Of a DNA stretch of 64,000 bases, positions 1 to 8,516 are shown piece by piece; the first letter of the stretch is position 1; each line of letters opens with the position of its first letter. The translations under genes were made by a program, and so were the position numbers. The notes under the pieces were generated by a model. The model was not told the origin of the DNA, did no database searches, and saw only the letters and a list, made by a program, of their open reading frames with translations. The DNA is from an uncultured Clostridia bacterium (GTDB lineage: Bacteria > Bacillota > Clostridia > Christensenellales > Borkfalkiaceae): NCBI GenBank assembly GCA_944368775.1, contig CALVXB010000008.1, positions 1 to 64,000 on the forward strand, in the 5' to 3' direction.

Positions 1-75
1 GTTTTGCACTTCAGAACACCGCAAGATTTGTTCCAAGAAAATCTCTTAAAGTGTTGCACTTAGTTTGACAATTCA
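1..75 (+). mobile_element. 3' end of an IS30-family-like transposase and its terminal sequence (partial)
   Basis: Reading frame 1 is open from base 1 and stops with TAG at 61-63. The 20 residues include HFRTPQDLF, which resembles the C-terminal (L/H)xFRTPxExF signature of IS30-family transposases. The stop lies inside a TTGCACTT element that also occurs at 4-11, as expected if the gene runs into the terminal inverted repeat of the element. Only the end is in the window, so the family call rests on a short motif. The element boundary lies about 70 bp before the next gene and may supply part of its promoter. Confidence 0.5.
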
Positions 76-77
76 TC

Positions 78-86
78 TGGTATAAT
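78..86 (+). promoter_or_regulatory. Extended -10 promoter
   Basis: TGGTATAAT at 78-86 is an extended -10 element located 55 bp before the start at 142. TTGACA at 65-70 is only 10 bp upstream of the -10 and so is badly spaced to act as its -35. Recognition probably relies on the TGn extension. Confidence 0.55.
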
Positions 87-141
87 GGAGGTACAGAGCG
101 CGGCAGAGGGCGCGCGGTGCAAAAAAAGGGAGGAAGGAGAG

Positions 142-1743
142 ATGGCGAGAGATTTTTGGGAGGACATCGGCAAAATTTACGACCCCTTCAGCTTTTTTGA
201 CGACGACGAGGACGGCCACGATCGGGGCGAGGCGCTGGAGGCGGCCGACTTTGAGGACGCCGTCGACGAATACGAGCGGCGGACGTTCGGCGCGGGCGAC
301 TGTGCAGATGACGAGGAGGACGAGGACGACGAGGAGGATGACGGCGCGGCAGAGCAGGCAGCCGCGGGCATCGCAGGCGCGTACGGCGGGGCTGGCGTCG
401 GCGCGTGCGGCGCGGCAGAGCAGGCAGCCGCGGGCATCGCAGGCGCGTGCGCCGCGGCAGGCGTCGAAGCCGTCGGCGCGGGTGGCGCGGACGGCGACGA
501 TGCGGGGTGTATCGGAGAGGGGGCGTATAAGGCGCTGGTGCGGCGCATCGAGGCGGAGCCGTGCGCAGACGAAGAGGTGCGCGCCCGCCGCCTGAACGCC
601 GCCTTCATGCTGTGCTACCATACCGGCGAGCAAGACGCGGAGATGCGGCGGCGCAGCCGCTTTATTCTGAGAAACAGGGGCCTGCCCGCCGCCGACTACC
701 TTTCCGCCGCCTCCGGGTTCGAGATCGGCAAGGCGGTGTGGGGGCTGTACCCGCTGCCCGCCGACTTTGCCGAAAACTACGGGCGGCAGGTGTATTGGTA
801 CTTTCTGTACGAAAACCTGCTCGACTGCGACTTTTCCCTCGCGCTGCGCGTCTGGCTGTGGGTGTACGAGCAGTTCGCGCCCTACGCCGCGTACGACAGG
901 TACGCGATCAGGCAGACGGTCGATATGCTCCTCTGCGACGACCATACCGAAGTCGACTACGCCGCCTTCCGCATCCTGCTGTTCGACTACTGCGCGGCGC
1001 ATCCCGGCTTCGCCCGCTCGCTTGCGGGGCACTGCGAAGAGGAGCCGCACGGGTTCATCACCACCGTGCGGGAGGCCGTCGGCTGCGGGCAGGGCGACGT
1101 CGCCAAAGAGCTGGTCGAGGGCTTCCTCGCGGCGCCGCGCATCGTGCCCATCCAAAAGGTGCGCACGCTGCGCAGCCTCGTCGAGGACAGGGCGAGCGGG
1201 CGCTTTGCCCGCGCGCGCTGGTATCGCGATGCCCTTCTGCCCATGCTGCGCGCCGAACGTGGCAAGCTCATGCAGCGCGACCTGCCCCGCTTCGAGCGGG
1301 CGGTGCAGGGCATCTTTGAAGAAGAGAAAGAGCGCCGCGCCGCCGAGGAGGCGCGCGCATACGCAGAGGCCGCGCGCGAGAGGGATGCCCGGCGTGCGGC
1401 AACAGAGGCGGAGCGCGCGGCAGAACGCACCGCCGCACGGGAGGCGGCATGGCGCGAGCGGGAGGCGCGCCGGCAGCAGCGGCGGGCGGAGGAAGAGGCG
1501 CGCCGCGCGCGCGAATTGGAGGACGAGGCGGAGTACCGCTGCTTTGCCGTGTACATCGGCGGCTTCGGCCGCGTGTACAGCTACCGCGCGGAGGAGGAAT
1601 ACCGCATCGGCGAGCGGGTGGTCGTGCCCGTCGGCGAGGACGGCCGCACGATGGAGGGCACCGTCGTCGGCGAGCAGCGCGCCCGCCGCATCGCCCTCCC
1701 CTGCCCGCCCGAACAGCTCAAGTATATCCTGCGCCGCGCGTAG
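142..1743 (+). CDS. Hypothetical acidic coiled-coil protein with C-terminal beta module
   Basis: A 533-residue protein of unknown function. The ATG at 142 is chosen because GGAGGAAGGAGAG lies directly upstream. Residues 15-90 are very acidic (runs of D/E) and are followed by two 22-residue Ala/Gly-rich repeats (about 68-111). The middle (about 130-390) is a helical, aromatic-rich region with no recognised motif. About 395-480 is a charged Arg/Glu/Ala coiled coil. The last 55 residues form a small predicted beta module (AVYIGGFGRVYSYRA, then GERVVVPVG) resembling the short barrel-like domain at the N-terminus of PriA and at the ends of other Firmicutes proteins. No membrane segment is seen. 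It stands alone, between an IS end and a strong terminator. Confidence 0.75.
   Translation: MARDFWEDIGKIYDPFSFFDDDEDGHDRGEALEAADFEDAVDEYERRTFGAGDCADDEEDEDDEEDDGAAEQAAAGIAGAYGGAGVGACGAAEQAAAGIAGACAAAGVEAVGAGGADGDDAGCIGEGAYKALVRRIEAEPCADEEVRARRLNAAFMLCYHTGEQDAEMRRRSRFILRNRGLPAADYLSAASGFEIGKAVWGLYPLPADFAENYGRQVYWYFLYENLLDCDFSLALRVWLWVYEQFAPYAAYDRYAIRQTVDMLLCDDHTEVDYAAFRILLFDYCAAHPGFARSLAGHCEEEPHGFITTVREAVGCGQGDVAKELVEGFLAAPRIVPIQKVRTLRSLVEDRASGRFARARWYRDALLPMLRAERGKLMQRDLPRFERAVQGIFEEEKERRAAEEARAYAEAARERDARRAATEAERAAERTAAREAAWREREARRQQRRAEEEARRARELEDEAEYRCFAVYIGGFGRVYSYRAEEEYRIGERVVVPVGEDGRTMEGTVVGEQRARRIALPCPPEQLKYILRRA
343..474 (+). repeat. 66-bp in-frame tandem duplication
   Basis: Two copies (343-408 and 409-474) of a 66-bp unit beginning GGCGCGGCAGAGCAGGCAGC. 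The period is 22 codons, so the frame is kept. Copy 2 has diverged in its 3' half. Confidence 0.85.
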
Positions 1744-1827
1744 CGCGGCGCCCGCGAACCATAGGGGAGGCGCCGGCAACAGATCGCGCAAACAGATCGC
1801 GCAAAAAAAATCGTACATACAGATCGC

Positions 1828-1872
1828 GCGCGCCCGCGCCGCAGAATGCGGCGCGGGCGCGCTGTCTTTTTA
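1828..1872 (+). terminator. Intrinsic terminator
   Basis: Perfect 15-bp GC stem (1828-1842 with 1848-1862), loop AGAAT, followed by TGTCTTTTT. It ends the gene at 142. The preceding 80 bp contain three copies of ACAGATCGCGC of no clear role. Confidence 0.8.
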
Positions 1873-1984
1873 TGTCGGGTATAGTGCGAACGCGGGGCGG
1901 CGCACGAGCGGTGCGGGCCGCCCCGCTCGCGCGCGGGCGGCAGCTTACAGATGGGGCGTCTCCGCTTTGTTTTCCTGCTTTACT

Positions 1985-3169
1985 TTATCGATCGGCGGAA
2001 ATGCCGGGCGGGAGGCCGCGCGTTTGCTTCGTACAGCGGAAGGTCAGCTCGGTCATGACGATCATCAGCAGCACGAAGAAGAGCAGGTAAAAGGGCAAAA
2101 TTCCGAACCCGACGGCGCTGCCCAGCGCCCCGTACAGCGGCGGGAGAAAGGTCGAGCCGACGTACGCGCTCGCCATCTGGATGCCGATGATCGCGCCCGA
2201 GTTTTCCGCGCCGAAGTTTGCGGGCGTCGAGTGGATGATGCAGGGGTAGATGGGCCCGCAGCCGAACCCGATGACGACGAAGGCCGCGACGGGCAGCGCG
2301 CCCGAAACGGGGATAAACAGCAGCGCGATGCCGCAGATCAGGATGCCCGCGCCGATGCAGATCATCTTTCTGTCGCCCAGCTTGTCCGAGATGAAGCCGC
2401 TCAAAAAGCGGCTGGCGGTCAGGCCGATGTAAAAGAGGGAGGCGAGCTGCGCGGCCTGCTCGGCGGTGACGCCCTTCACCTCCGCAAAATAGGTGCTCGC
2501 CCAGCCCATCGCGGTCGCCTCCGCCGCGCAGTAGGCAAAAAACCCGATCAGGAGGAAGGGCACGCCGCGGATCTTGAGCGCGCCCAAAAGCCCGACGCTC
2601 TTTTGCTTTTGTTCGGCGGTCGCCTTGTTGACCTTCCACACGGGCAGCGTAAGCAGCAGCAGCGCGCCGATCGCCAGCTGGATGTACCCGACGATGCGGT
2701 AGCCGTCGTTCCAGGCGGAGCGGGTGAGGGCATAGCTCATCACAAAGGGGCTGACGATGGTACCCACCCCCCAAAAGCTGTGCAGCCAGCTCATGTGCTT
2801 GGCCTTGTAGTGCAGGGCGACGTAGTTGTTGAGCGCCGCGTCGATGGCGCCCGCGCCCAGCCCGTAGGGGAGGGCGAGCAACAGCAGCTGCCAAAAAGCG
2901 TTCGCAAACGAAAACCCGAGCAGCGCGCCCGCCGTCAAAAGCACGCTGACGACGGTGACGGCGGGCGTGCCGCAGGCGCGCGTCAGGCGGTCGGAGAGCA
3001 GGCTGGAGAGGATGGTGCAGGCGGAGATGACCATCGTCACGATGCCCATGTACGACACGGGCACGCCCAGCTCGCCGTGCATGGCGGGCCAGCCCGACCC
3101 GAGCAGAGAGTCGGGCAGGCCGAGGCTGATAAAGGCGAGGTAGATGAGTGCGAGCAGCAGCGAGTACAT
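1985..3169 (-). CDS. MFS transporter (FucP/sugar-permease-like)
   Basis: A 394-residue membrane protein with about 12 hydrophobic segments, the usual MFS length. Features typical of the family include GLPDSLLGSGWP in the first helix, the loop-2/3 basic motif SDRLTRACG, and a repeat of that loop in the second half (ISDKLGDRKM). The NNYVALHYKAKHMSWLH stretch after helix 4 is common in fucose/glucose-permease-like MFS proteins. The substrate cannot be read from sequence. GAAGGA lies 7 bp before the ATG. The gene is transcribed leftwards and is convergent with the gene ending at 1743, with spoIIID divergent on its right. Confidence 0.85.
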   Translation of the reverse strand: MYSLLLALIYLAFISLGLPDSLLGSGWPAMHGELGVPVSYMGIVTMVISACTILSSLLSDRLTRACGTPAVTVVSVLLTAGALLGFSFANAFWQLLLLALPYGLGAGAIDAALNNYVALHYKAKHMSWLHSFWGVGTIVSPFVMSYALTRSAWNDGYRIVGYIQLAIGALLLLTLPVWKVNKATAEQKQKSVGLLGALKIRGVPFLLIGFFAYCAAEATAMGWASTYFAEVKGVTAEQAAQLASLFYIGLTASRFLSGFISDKLGDRKMICIGAGILICGIALLFIPVSGALPVAAFVVIGFGCGPIYPCIIHSTPANFGAENSGAIIGIQMASAYVGSTFLPPLYGALGSAVGFGILPFYLLFFVLLMIVMTELTFRCTKQTRGLPPGISADR

Positions 3170-3413
3170 GGCGTTCCTTCTTTTGCGGAAAATTTTTCCG
3201 TGTCGTTACAGCCCTATTATACAGGTTTGCCGCGCCGTTAACAAGCGATTTTGCTGCGAGAGGGGGGAAGAAGGTTTGTCTTCGGCGCAGCCCGCAAAAA
3301 ATGGCGCGCCGAAGGGCGCGCCGCGGCCGCAAAAGGGCGCGAAAGGGGCGTTCTAATTTTGCATTTTTCGACATAAAATGGACTGTCGCCGATGGGCGGC
3401 AGGGGGAAGTTTT

Positions 3414-3683
3414 ATGTGGGAATATATGGAGCGGCGGGCGCTCGCCTGCGCGCGGTACATTCTGGATACCGGCTGCACGGTGCGCGCCTGCGCCGCGCAT
3501 TTTGGCGTGAGCAAGTCGACGGTGCACAAAGACGTCACCGAGCGGCTCAAGGGGGTGGACCTCGCCGCATGGCGGGCGGTGCGCCGCGTCCTCAACAAAA
3601 ACCTCGCCGAGCGTCACCTGCGCGGGGGAGACGCCACCCGCCGCAAGTATCGCCGCGCTGCCGCAAAGAGCGCGCAGCCGTAA
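3414..3683 (+). CDS. spoIIID: Sporulation transcriptional regulator SpoIIID
   Basis: An 89-residue DNA-binding protein that in Bacillus modulates the sigma-E regulon in the mother cell. The hallmark central segment FGVSKSTVHKDVTERL (helix-turn-helix) and the conserved end ERHLRGGDATRRKY are present, and the length matches the family. The ATG at 3414 is preceded by AGGGGGAAG. An upstream ATG at 3378 would add 12 residues foreign to the family and is not preferred. CATAAAAT at 3372-3379 resembles a sigma-E -10, but a convincing -35 is lacking. It indicates an endospore-forming lineage. Confidence 0.93.
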   Translation: MWEYMERRALACARYILDTGCTVRACAAHFGVSKSTVHKDVTERLKGVDLAAWRAVRRVLNKNLAERHLRGGDATRRKYRRAAAKSAQP

Positions 3684-3760
3684 GCGGAAAGCGGGGCGCG
3701 GCGGACACGCCGCGCGCGGGCAGAAAGGCGGGGCACATTGCTAAATTTCTTCACAAAAAT

Positions 3761-3791
3761 GGGCAAACGGAAGGCGTTTTGCCCTTTTTTT
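3761..3791 (+). terminator. Intrinsic terminator after spoIIID
   Basis: GGGCAAA (3761-3767) pairs with TTTGCCC (3778-3784), followed by seven T. Confidence 0.7.
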
Positions 3792-3835
3792 GGGGCGGAG
3801 CGGGCGGCGGGAGCGCAAAATCGGCGCGCGATTTC

Positions 3836-3864
3836 TTGTCATTTTCCGTCGTTTGTGATACAAT
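3836..3864 (+). promoter_or_regulatory. Sigma-A-type promoter of the activase operon
   Basis: TTGTCA (3836-3841), 17-bp spacer, TACAAT (3859-3864), 67 bp before the start codon at 3932. Confidence 0.7.
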
Positions 3865-3931
3865 ACAAGGAAACTGATAGGCAAGGAAGGCGGCGCGCCC
3901 GCAGCAGGGTCCGCCGCCGTCAGGAAAGTTT

Positions 3932-6868
3932 ATGGCAAAATTTTTGGGGATCGACGTCGGGTCGACCACCGTCAAAGTGAGCGTCTTGTCCGAGTCGCTC
4001 GAAATTTTATACACCAGCTACGAGCGGCACTTTGCGCGCGTCAAAGAGTGCGTGCTCGCGCAGCTTGCCGTCGTCCGCGAAAAGTTCGGCGACGACTTTT
4101 ACACCTGCATCACCGGCTCCGCGGGCTTGGGGCTCGCCGAGCGCAGCGGCGTGCCCTTCGTGCAGGAGGTGCAGGCCGCCTTCACCGCCATCCGCAAGTA
4201 TTATCCCGATGCGGACGCCGCCGTCGAGCTGGGCGGCGAGGACGCCAAGATCATCTTCGTCACCGGCGGCACCGAGCAGCGCATGAACGGCAGCTGCGCG
4301 GGCGGCACGGGCGCTTTCATCGACCAGATGGCGACCCTTTTGAATATTTCCGTGCCCGAGATGGACGCCCTCTCGCTGCGGGCGGAAAAGGTGTATCCCA
4401 TCGCCTCCCGCTGCGGCGTCTTCGCAAAATCGGACATCCAGCCCCTCCTGAACCAAGGGGCGCGCAAGGAGGACATCGCCGCCAGCATCTTTCAGGCGGT
4501 TGTCGACCAGACGGTCGCCGGCCTGGCGCAGGGGCGGCGCATCAAGGGGAAGGTGCTGTTTTTGGGCGGGCCGCTCTACTTTTTACAGGGGCTGCGGCGC
4601 GCCTTCAAACAGACGCTGAAGCTCGACGACGAGCACGCCGTCTTCCCCGAAAACGCCCCCTCGTTTATGGCGATCGGCGCGGCGCTGTACGCCGCCAACG
4701 TCGACCCCATGCCCATCGACGCCGTCATCGCGCGCATCCAAAGCGCTGCCGCCAGCGACGACATCGTCACCGGCGAGCCGCTGTTTGCGAGCATGGCCGA
4801 GTACGACGCCTTCGTCGCCCGCCACAAGGCGCACGACCTCGCCTTCGAGGACATCCGCACCTACCGCGGCGACGCATACCTCGGCGTCGACAGCGGCTCG
4901 ACGACGACCAAGCTCGTGCTCATCACGCCGGACTGCAAGCTCTTATACCGGCACTACCAGTCCAACAATGGCCAGCCGCTGGACATCGTCATCGAGCGCC
5001 TGCGCGAGATCTACTCGCTCGCGGGCGGGCGCATCCGCATCGCGGGCGCGGCGACGACCGGCTACGGCGAGGATCTCATCAAGGCTGCCGTCAAAGCGGA
5101 CTTCGGCATCGTCGAAACGGTCGCGCACTTCAAGGCGGCGCTGCACTTCGACCCCAAGGTCGACTTCATCATCGATATCGGCGGGCAGGACATCAAGTGC
5201 TTCAAGATCAAAAACGGCGCCATCGACAACATCATGCTCAACGAGGCGTGCTCCTCCGGCTGCGGCTCCTTCATCCAGACCTTTGCCAAGGCGATGGACA
5301 TGGAGATCGACGAGTTCTCCAAGCTCGGCCTGTTCGCCAAGCATCCCGTCGAGCTGGGCAGCCGCTGCACGGTGTTCATGAACAGCTCGGTCAAACAGGC
5401 GCAGAAGGAGGGCGCGAGCGTCGAGGACATCTCCGCCGGCCTCTCCGCCTCCATCGTCAAAAACGCCATCTACAAGGTCATCCGCGCCAAAACGCCGGAC
5501 GAGCTTGGCAGCAACATCCTCGTGCAGGGGGGTACCTTCCTCAACGACGCCGTGCTGCGCTGCTTCGAGCTTGAAACGGGCAAGCAAGTGGTCCGACCCG
5601 GCATCGCGGGGCTGATGGGCGCGTTCGGCGCCGCCCTCTACGCCAAGGAGAACGTGCGGGGCAAAAGCACCGTCGTCACCGAGGGCGAGCTGCGCACCTT
5701 CGCCTACACCTCGCGCAGCCACGTCTGCAAGGGCTGCACCTCGCACTGCAACGTCAACGTCATCGGCTTTTCGGACGGCCGCAAGTTCATCTCCGGCAAC
5801 AAGTGCGAAAAGGGCGCCGGCCTCAAGCCCCGCTCCGACGACCTCGATATCTATCATTATAAATATGAAAGGCTGCTGCAATGCGCCGAGGGCACGCGCG
5901 GCACCCGCGGCAGGGTGGGCCTGCCCGTCGTGCTCGGGTTCTACGAACAGCTCCCGCTGTGGACGGGCTTCTTCGAGGCGTGCGGCTTCGAGGTGGTCTT
6001 CAGCGAGCGCTCCTCGCGCAGCCTCTACTTCCGCGGGCAGCACACCGTCGCCAGCGACACCGTCTGCTACCCCGCAAAGCTGGCGCACGGGCACATCGAG
6101 AGCCTGCTCGACGCGGGCGTAGATTTTATCTTCTACCCCTGCGAGAGCTACAACCTCGACGAGCACGACTCGACAAATCACTACAACTGCCCCGTCGTCG
6201 CCTACTACCCCGAACTTTTGAAGGCGAACAACGAGCGGCTGAGCGACGAAAACTTCATCATGCCCTACATCGACCCCAACGACGAGCGCTCGACGGTGCG
6301 CGCGCTGCAGCGCGCGCTGAAACGGTACAAGCTGCCGCCGCGGCTCATCCGCGCGGGGCTCGCCGAGGGCTTTGCCCGCCTCGACGCCTTCCATGCCGAC
6401 GTCGAGCGCAAGGGAGACGAGATCGCCGCCGCCGCGCGCGCCGCGCACAAGCCCATCGTCGTGCTGGCGGGGCGGCCGTACCACGTCGACCCCGAGATCA
6501 ACCACGGCGTCGGCAAGCTGCTCACCTCGCTGGGCGTCGCCGTCCTCTCTGAGGACGCCGTATTCCGCAAGGGCAGGCAGGTGCTGGTCAACGTGCTCAA
6601 CCAGTGGACGTACCACGCCCGCCTCTACCGCGCGGCCGAGTATGTGACCGAAAACGACGACATGGAGCTGGTGCAGCTGGTCTCCTTCGGCTGCGGCATC
6701 GACGCGATCACCACCGACGAGGTGCGCGCCCTGCTCGAGAGCCGCGGCAAGCTGTACACCCAGATCAAGATCGACGAGATCAACAACCTCGGCGTGGTGA
6801 AGATCCGCCTGCGCAGCATGCTCGCCGCCGTCGAAGAACAGAAGAGGCACGCCCATGAAGAAAACTAA
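3932..6868 (+). CDS. Acyl-CoA dehydratase activase-like protein (two BadF/HgdC domains + DUF2229)
   Basis: A 978-residue protein. Residues 1-260 and about 315-570 are two ASKHA ATPase domains of the BadF/BadG/BcrA/HgdC family (LGIDVGSTTVK and LGVDSGSTTTK phosphate loops). Each has the two cysteines that bridge a [4Fe-4S] cluster in HgdC dimers (C122/C161 and C440/C479). A cysteine cluster (about 597-635) follows, then a DUF2229 domain with YPAKLAHGH and FYPCESYN. Known activases use ATP to inject one low-potential electron into 2-hydroxyacyl-CoA dehydratases. The true substrate of these large fused homologues is unknown. The start has GGAAAG upstream. It overlaps the next gene by 14 bp, and together they equal one 1,400-residue protein found fused in other Clostridia. 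Confidence 0.85.
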   Translation: MAKFLGIDVGSTTVKVSVLSESLEILYTSYERHFARVKECVLAQLAVVREKFGDDFYTCITGSAGLGLAERSGVPFVQEVQAAFTAIRKYYPDADAAVELGGEDAKIIFVTGGTEQRMNGSCAGGTGAFIDQMATLLNISVPEMDALSLRAEKVYPIASRCGVFAKSDIQPLLNQGARKEDIAASIFQAVVDQTVAGLAQGRRIKGKVLFLGGPLYFLQGLRRAFKQTLKLDDEHAVFPENAPSFMAIGAALYAANVDPMPIDAVIARIQSAAASDDIVTGEPLFASMAEYDAFVARHKAHDLAFEDIRTYRGDAYLGVDSGSTTTKLVLITPDCKLLYRHYQSNNGQPLDIVIERLREIYSLAGGRIRIAGAATTGYGEDLIKAAVKADFGIVETVAHFKAALHFDPKVDFIIDIGGQDIKCFKIKNGAIDNIMLNEACSSGCGSFIQTFAKAMDMEIDEFSKLGLFAKHPVELGSRCTVFMNSSVKQAQKEGASVEDISAGLSASIVKNAIYKVIRAKTPDELGSNILVQGGTFLNDAVLRCFELETGKQVVRPGIAGLMGAFGAALYAKENVRGKSTVVTEGELRTFAYTSRSHVCKGCTSHCNVNVIGFSDGRKFISGNKCEKGAGLKPRSDDLDIYHYKYERLLQCAEGTRGTRGRVGLPVVLGFYEQLPLWTGFFEACGFEVVFSERSSRSLYFRGQHTVASDTVCYPAKLAHGHIESLLDAGVDFIFYPCESYNLDEHDSTNHYNCPVVAYYPELLKANNERLSDENFIMPYIDPNDERSTVRALQRALKRYKLPPRLIRAGLAEGFARLDAFHADVERKGDEIAAAARAAHKPIVVLAGRPYHVDPEINHGVGKLLTSLGVAVLSEDAVFRKGRQVLVNVLNQWTYHARLYRAAEYVTENDDMELVQLVSFGCGIDAITTDEVRALLESRGKLYTQIKIDEINNLGVVKIRLRSMLAAVEEQKRHAHEEN

Positions 6869-8177
6869 CGGGCAGGCGCCCGCCTGCGGCGTTGCGGACT
6901 TCCGCGACGATTATCCCAAATTCACCCCCGCGATGAAGCACACCCACAAGATCCTCGTGCCCGACATGCTGCCCGTGCACTTCGGCATCATCGTCGACTT
7001 TCTGCGCAAGGACGGCTGGGACATCGAGCTGCTGCGCAACGATTCGCGCGCGGTCATCGACGAAGGGCTCAAGCACGTGCACAACGACACCTGCTTCCCC
7101 GCGCTGTGCGTCACCGGGCAGTTTATCGACGCGCTCAAGAGCGGCAAGTACGACGTCGAGCACACCGCGGTGATGATCACCCAGTCGGGCGGCGGCTGCC
7201 GCGCTTCCAACTATATTCCACTCATCCGCAAGGCGCTCAAGAGCGAGTTCCCGCACGTCCCCGTCATCTCCCTCAACTTTGCGGGGTTGGAAAAGGACAG
7301 CGGCTTCCCCATCGACGCAAAGACGCTGTTAAAGCTCGCCTTCGCCATCTTCTACGGCGATACCCTCATGTCGCTGTACAACCAGTGCAAGCCGTACGAA
7401 GAGGAAGCGGGCGCCGCCGACGCCGCCCGCGCGGAGTGCGTGCGCTACATCAACGGCGCGTACGACCGCGGCAAGTACCTGCACTATATGCGCATCACCC
7501 GCGCCCTGCTCGAGCGCTTCGCGCGCGTGCCGCGCAGCAGGGAGGAGAAGGTCAAAGTGGGCATCGTGGGGGAGATCTACGTCAAGTATTCCCCCCTCGG
7601 CAACTCGCACCTCGAGGAGTTTTTGCTGTCCGAGGGCTGCGAGCCGGTCGTGCCCGCGCTGATGGACTTCGTCATGTACTGCGCGGTCAACAACGTCAAC
7701 GACGCCAAGCTGTACAGCAAGCGCAGCATCACCACCCCCGTGTTCGCGCTCGCCTATCGCTACCTGCACCATGTGCAGAAAAAGATCATCCGCCTCACCC
7801 GCAAGTACGGGTTTGAACCGTTGCACGACTTCGAGCACCTGCGCAAGTGCGCAGACAAGGTGCTCAACCAGGGCGTCAAGATGGGGGAGGGCTGGCTCAT
7901 CCCTGCCGAGATGGCCGCCCTCGCCGAAACGGGCACCGACAACATCGTCTGCGCCCAGCCCTTCGGCTGCCTGCCCAACCACATCGCGGGCAAGGGGGCG
8001 GTGCGCACCTTAAAGCGCATGTATGAGCACGAAAACATCGTCGCCGTCGACTACGACCCCTCCGCCACCAAGGTCAACCAAGAAAACCGCATCAAGCTGA
8101 TGCTCGCCACCGCGCGCGAGAACCTCGCCGCCAAGCAAAAGCAGGGCAAGGGAGAGGGCGATGGACGAGGCGTTTGA
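6855..8177 (+). CDS. 2-hydroxyacyl-CoA dehydratase-like (HgdB/COG3580-type) protein
   Basis: A 440-residue protein that matches the C-terminal part of the large clostridial activase/dehydratase-related fusion proteins. Recognisable elements are the Cys-containing segments HNDTCFPALCVTG (about 77-89), TQSGGGCRASNY (about 110-121), VGIVGEIYVKYSPLGN and AQPFGCLPNHIAGKG near the C-terminus, which are likely Fe-S or substrate-pocket cysteines. Its ATG lies inside the end of the preceding gene (14-bp overlap, different frame), so translation is probably coupled. The biochemical reaction is not established for this subfamily. A role as electron-accepting partner of the adjacent activase domains is inference. 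Confidence 0.8.
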   Translation: MKKTNGQAPACGVADFRDDYPKFTPAMKHTHKILVPDMLPVHFGIIVDFLRKDGWDIELLRNDSRAVIDEGLKHVHNDTCFPALCVTGQFIDALKSGKYDVEHTAVMITQSGGGCRASNYIPLIRKALKSEFPHVPVISLNFAGLEKDSGFPIDAKTLLKLAFAIFYGDTLMSLYNQCKPYEEEAGAADAARAECVRYINGAYDRGKYLHYMRITRALLERFARVPRSREEKVKVGIVGEIYVKYSPLGNSHLEEFLLSEGCEPVVPALMDFVMYCAVNNVNDAKLYSKRSITTPVFALAYRYLHHVQKKIIRLTRKYGFEPLHDFEHLRKCADKVLNQGVKMGEGWLIPAEMAALAETGTDNIVCAQPFGCLPNHIAGKGAVRTLKRMYEHENIVAVDYDPSATKVNQENRIKLMLATARENLAAKQKQGKGEGDGRGV

Positions 8178-8295
8178 AGAGCCGGCAGGCGGCGATGATG
8201 CCTGCCCCTGCGAAGAGGGCGATGCGCCCGCAGACGATATGCAGGACCCCGCCGACGACCTCGGCGAAGGGGGGTTCGGTTACGAGGCAGACTGA
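8161..8295 (+). CDS. Small acidic hypothetical ORF
   Basis: 44 codons (MDEAFEEPAGGDDACPCEEG at the start) with 14 D/E and a CPC motif. The ATG overlaps the 3' end of the previous gene by 17 bp and has GGGAGAGGG just upstream, so coupled translation is plausible. No homologue is recognised. It could be chance in this GC-rich background. Confidence 0.4.
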   Translation: MDEAFEEPAGGDDACPCEEGDAPADDMQDPADDLGEGGFGYEAD

Positions 8296-8385
8296 CCCGT
8301 GCCCCTTGCGGACGGCGGCACAGAAACAGAGCGCGGCGGCGCAGAAACAGAGCGCTGCGGCGCGAGAATACGGTACGGAAAAATT

Positions 8386-8455
8386 CGCAGCGGCAGGCAC
8401 CGCCTGCCGCTGCGATCGGTTGATCGGCCGCCCCGAACGCTGTTCGGGGCGGCCG
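8386..8455 (+). terminator. Two GC hairpins ending the activase operon
   Basis: A 13-bp perfect stem at 8386-8398/8402-8414 and a 14-bp perfect stem at 8425-8438/8442-8455. Neither has a long T run (only CTTTG follows), so this is a likely but imperfect convergent termination zone. Upstream (8328-8365) a CAGAAACAGAGCGC unit is present twice. Confidence 0.5.
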
Positions 8456-8516
8456 CCTGCCTTTGTCGGCAAAAGGGCGGCGCGCCGCAAAGGGAGAAAA
8501 AACATCTCGCAAACGG

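Noticed and set aside
65-86. TTGACA (65-70) plus TATAAT (81-86) as a normal promoter pair
   Set aside because: Spacer is only 10 bp; sigma-A needs 16-18 bp. Treated as an extended -10 promoter instead.
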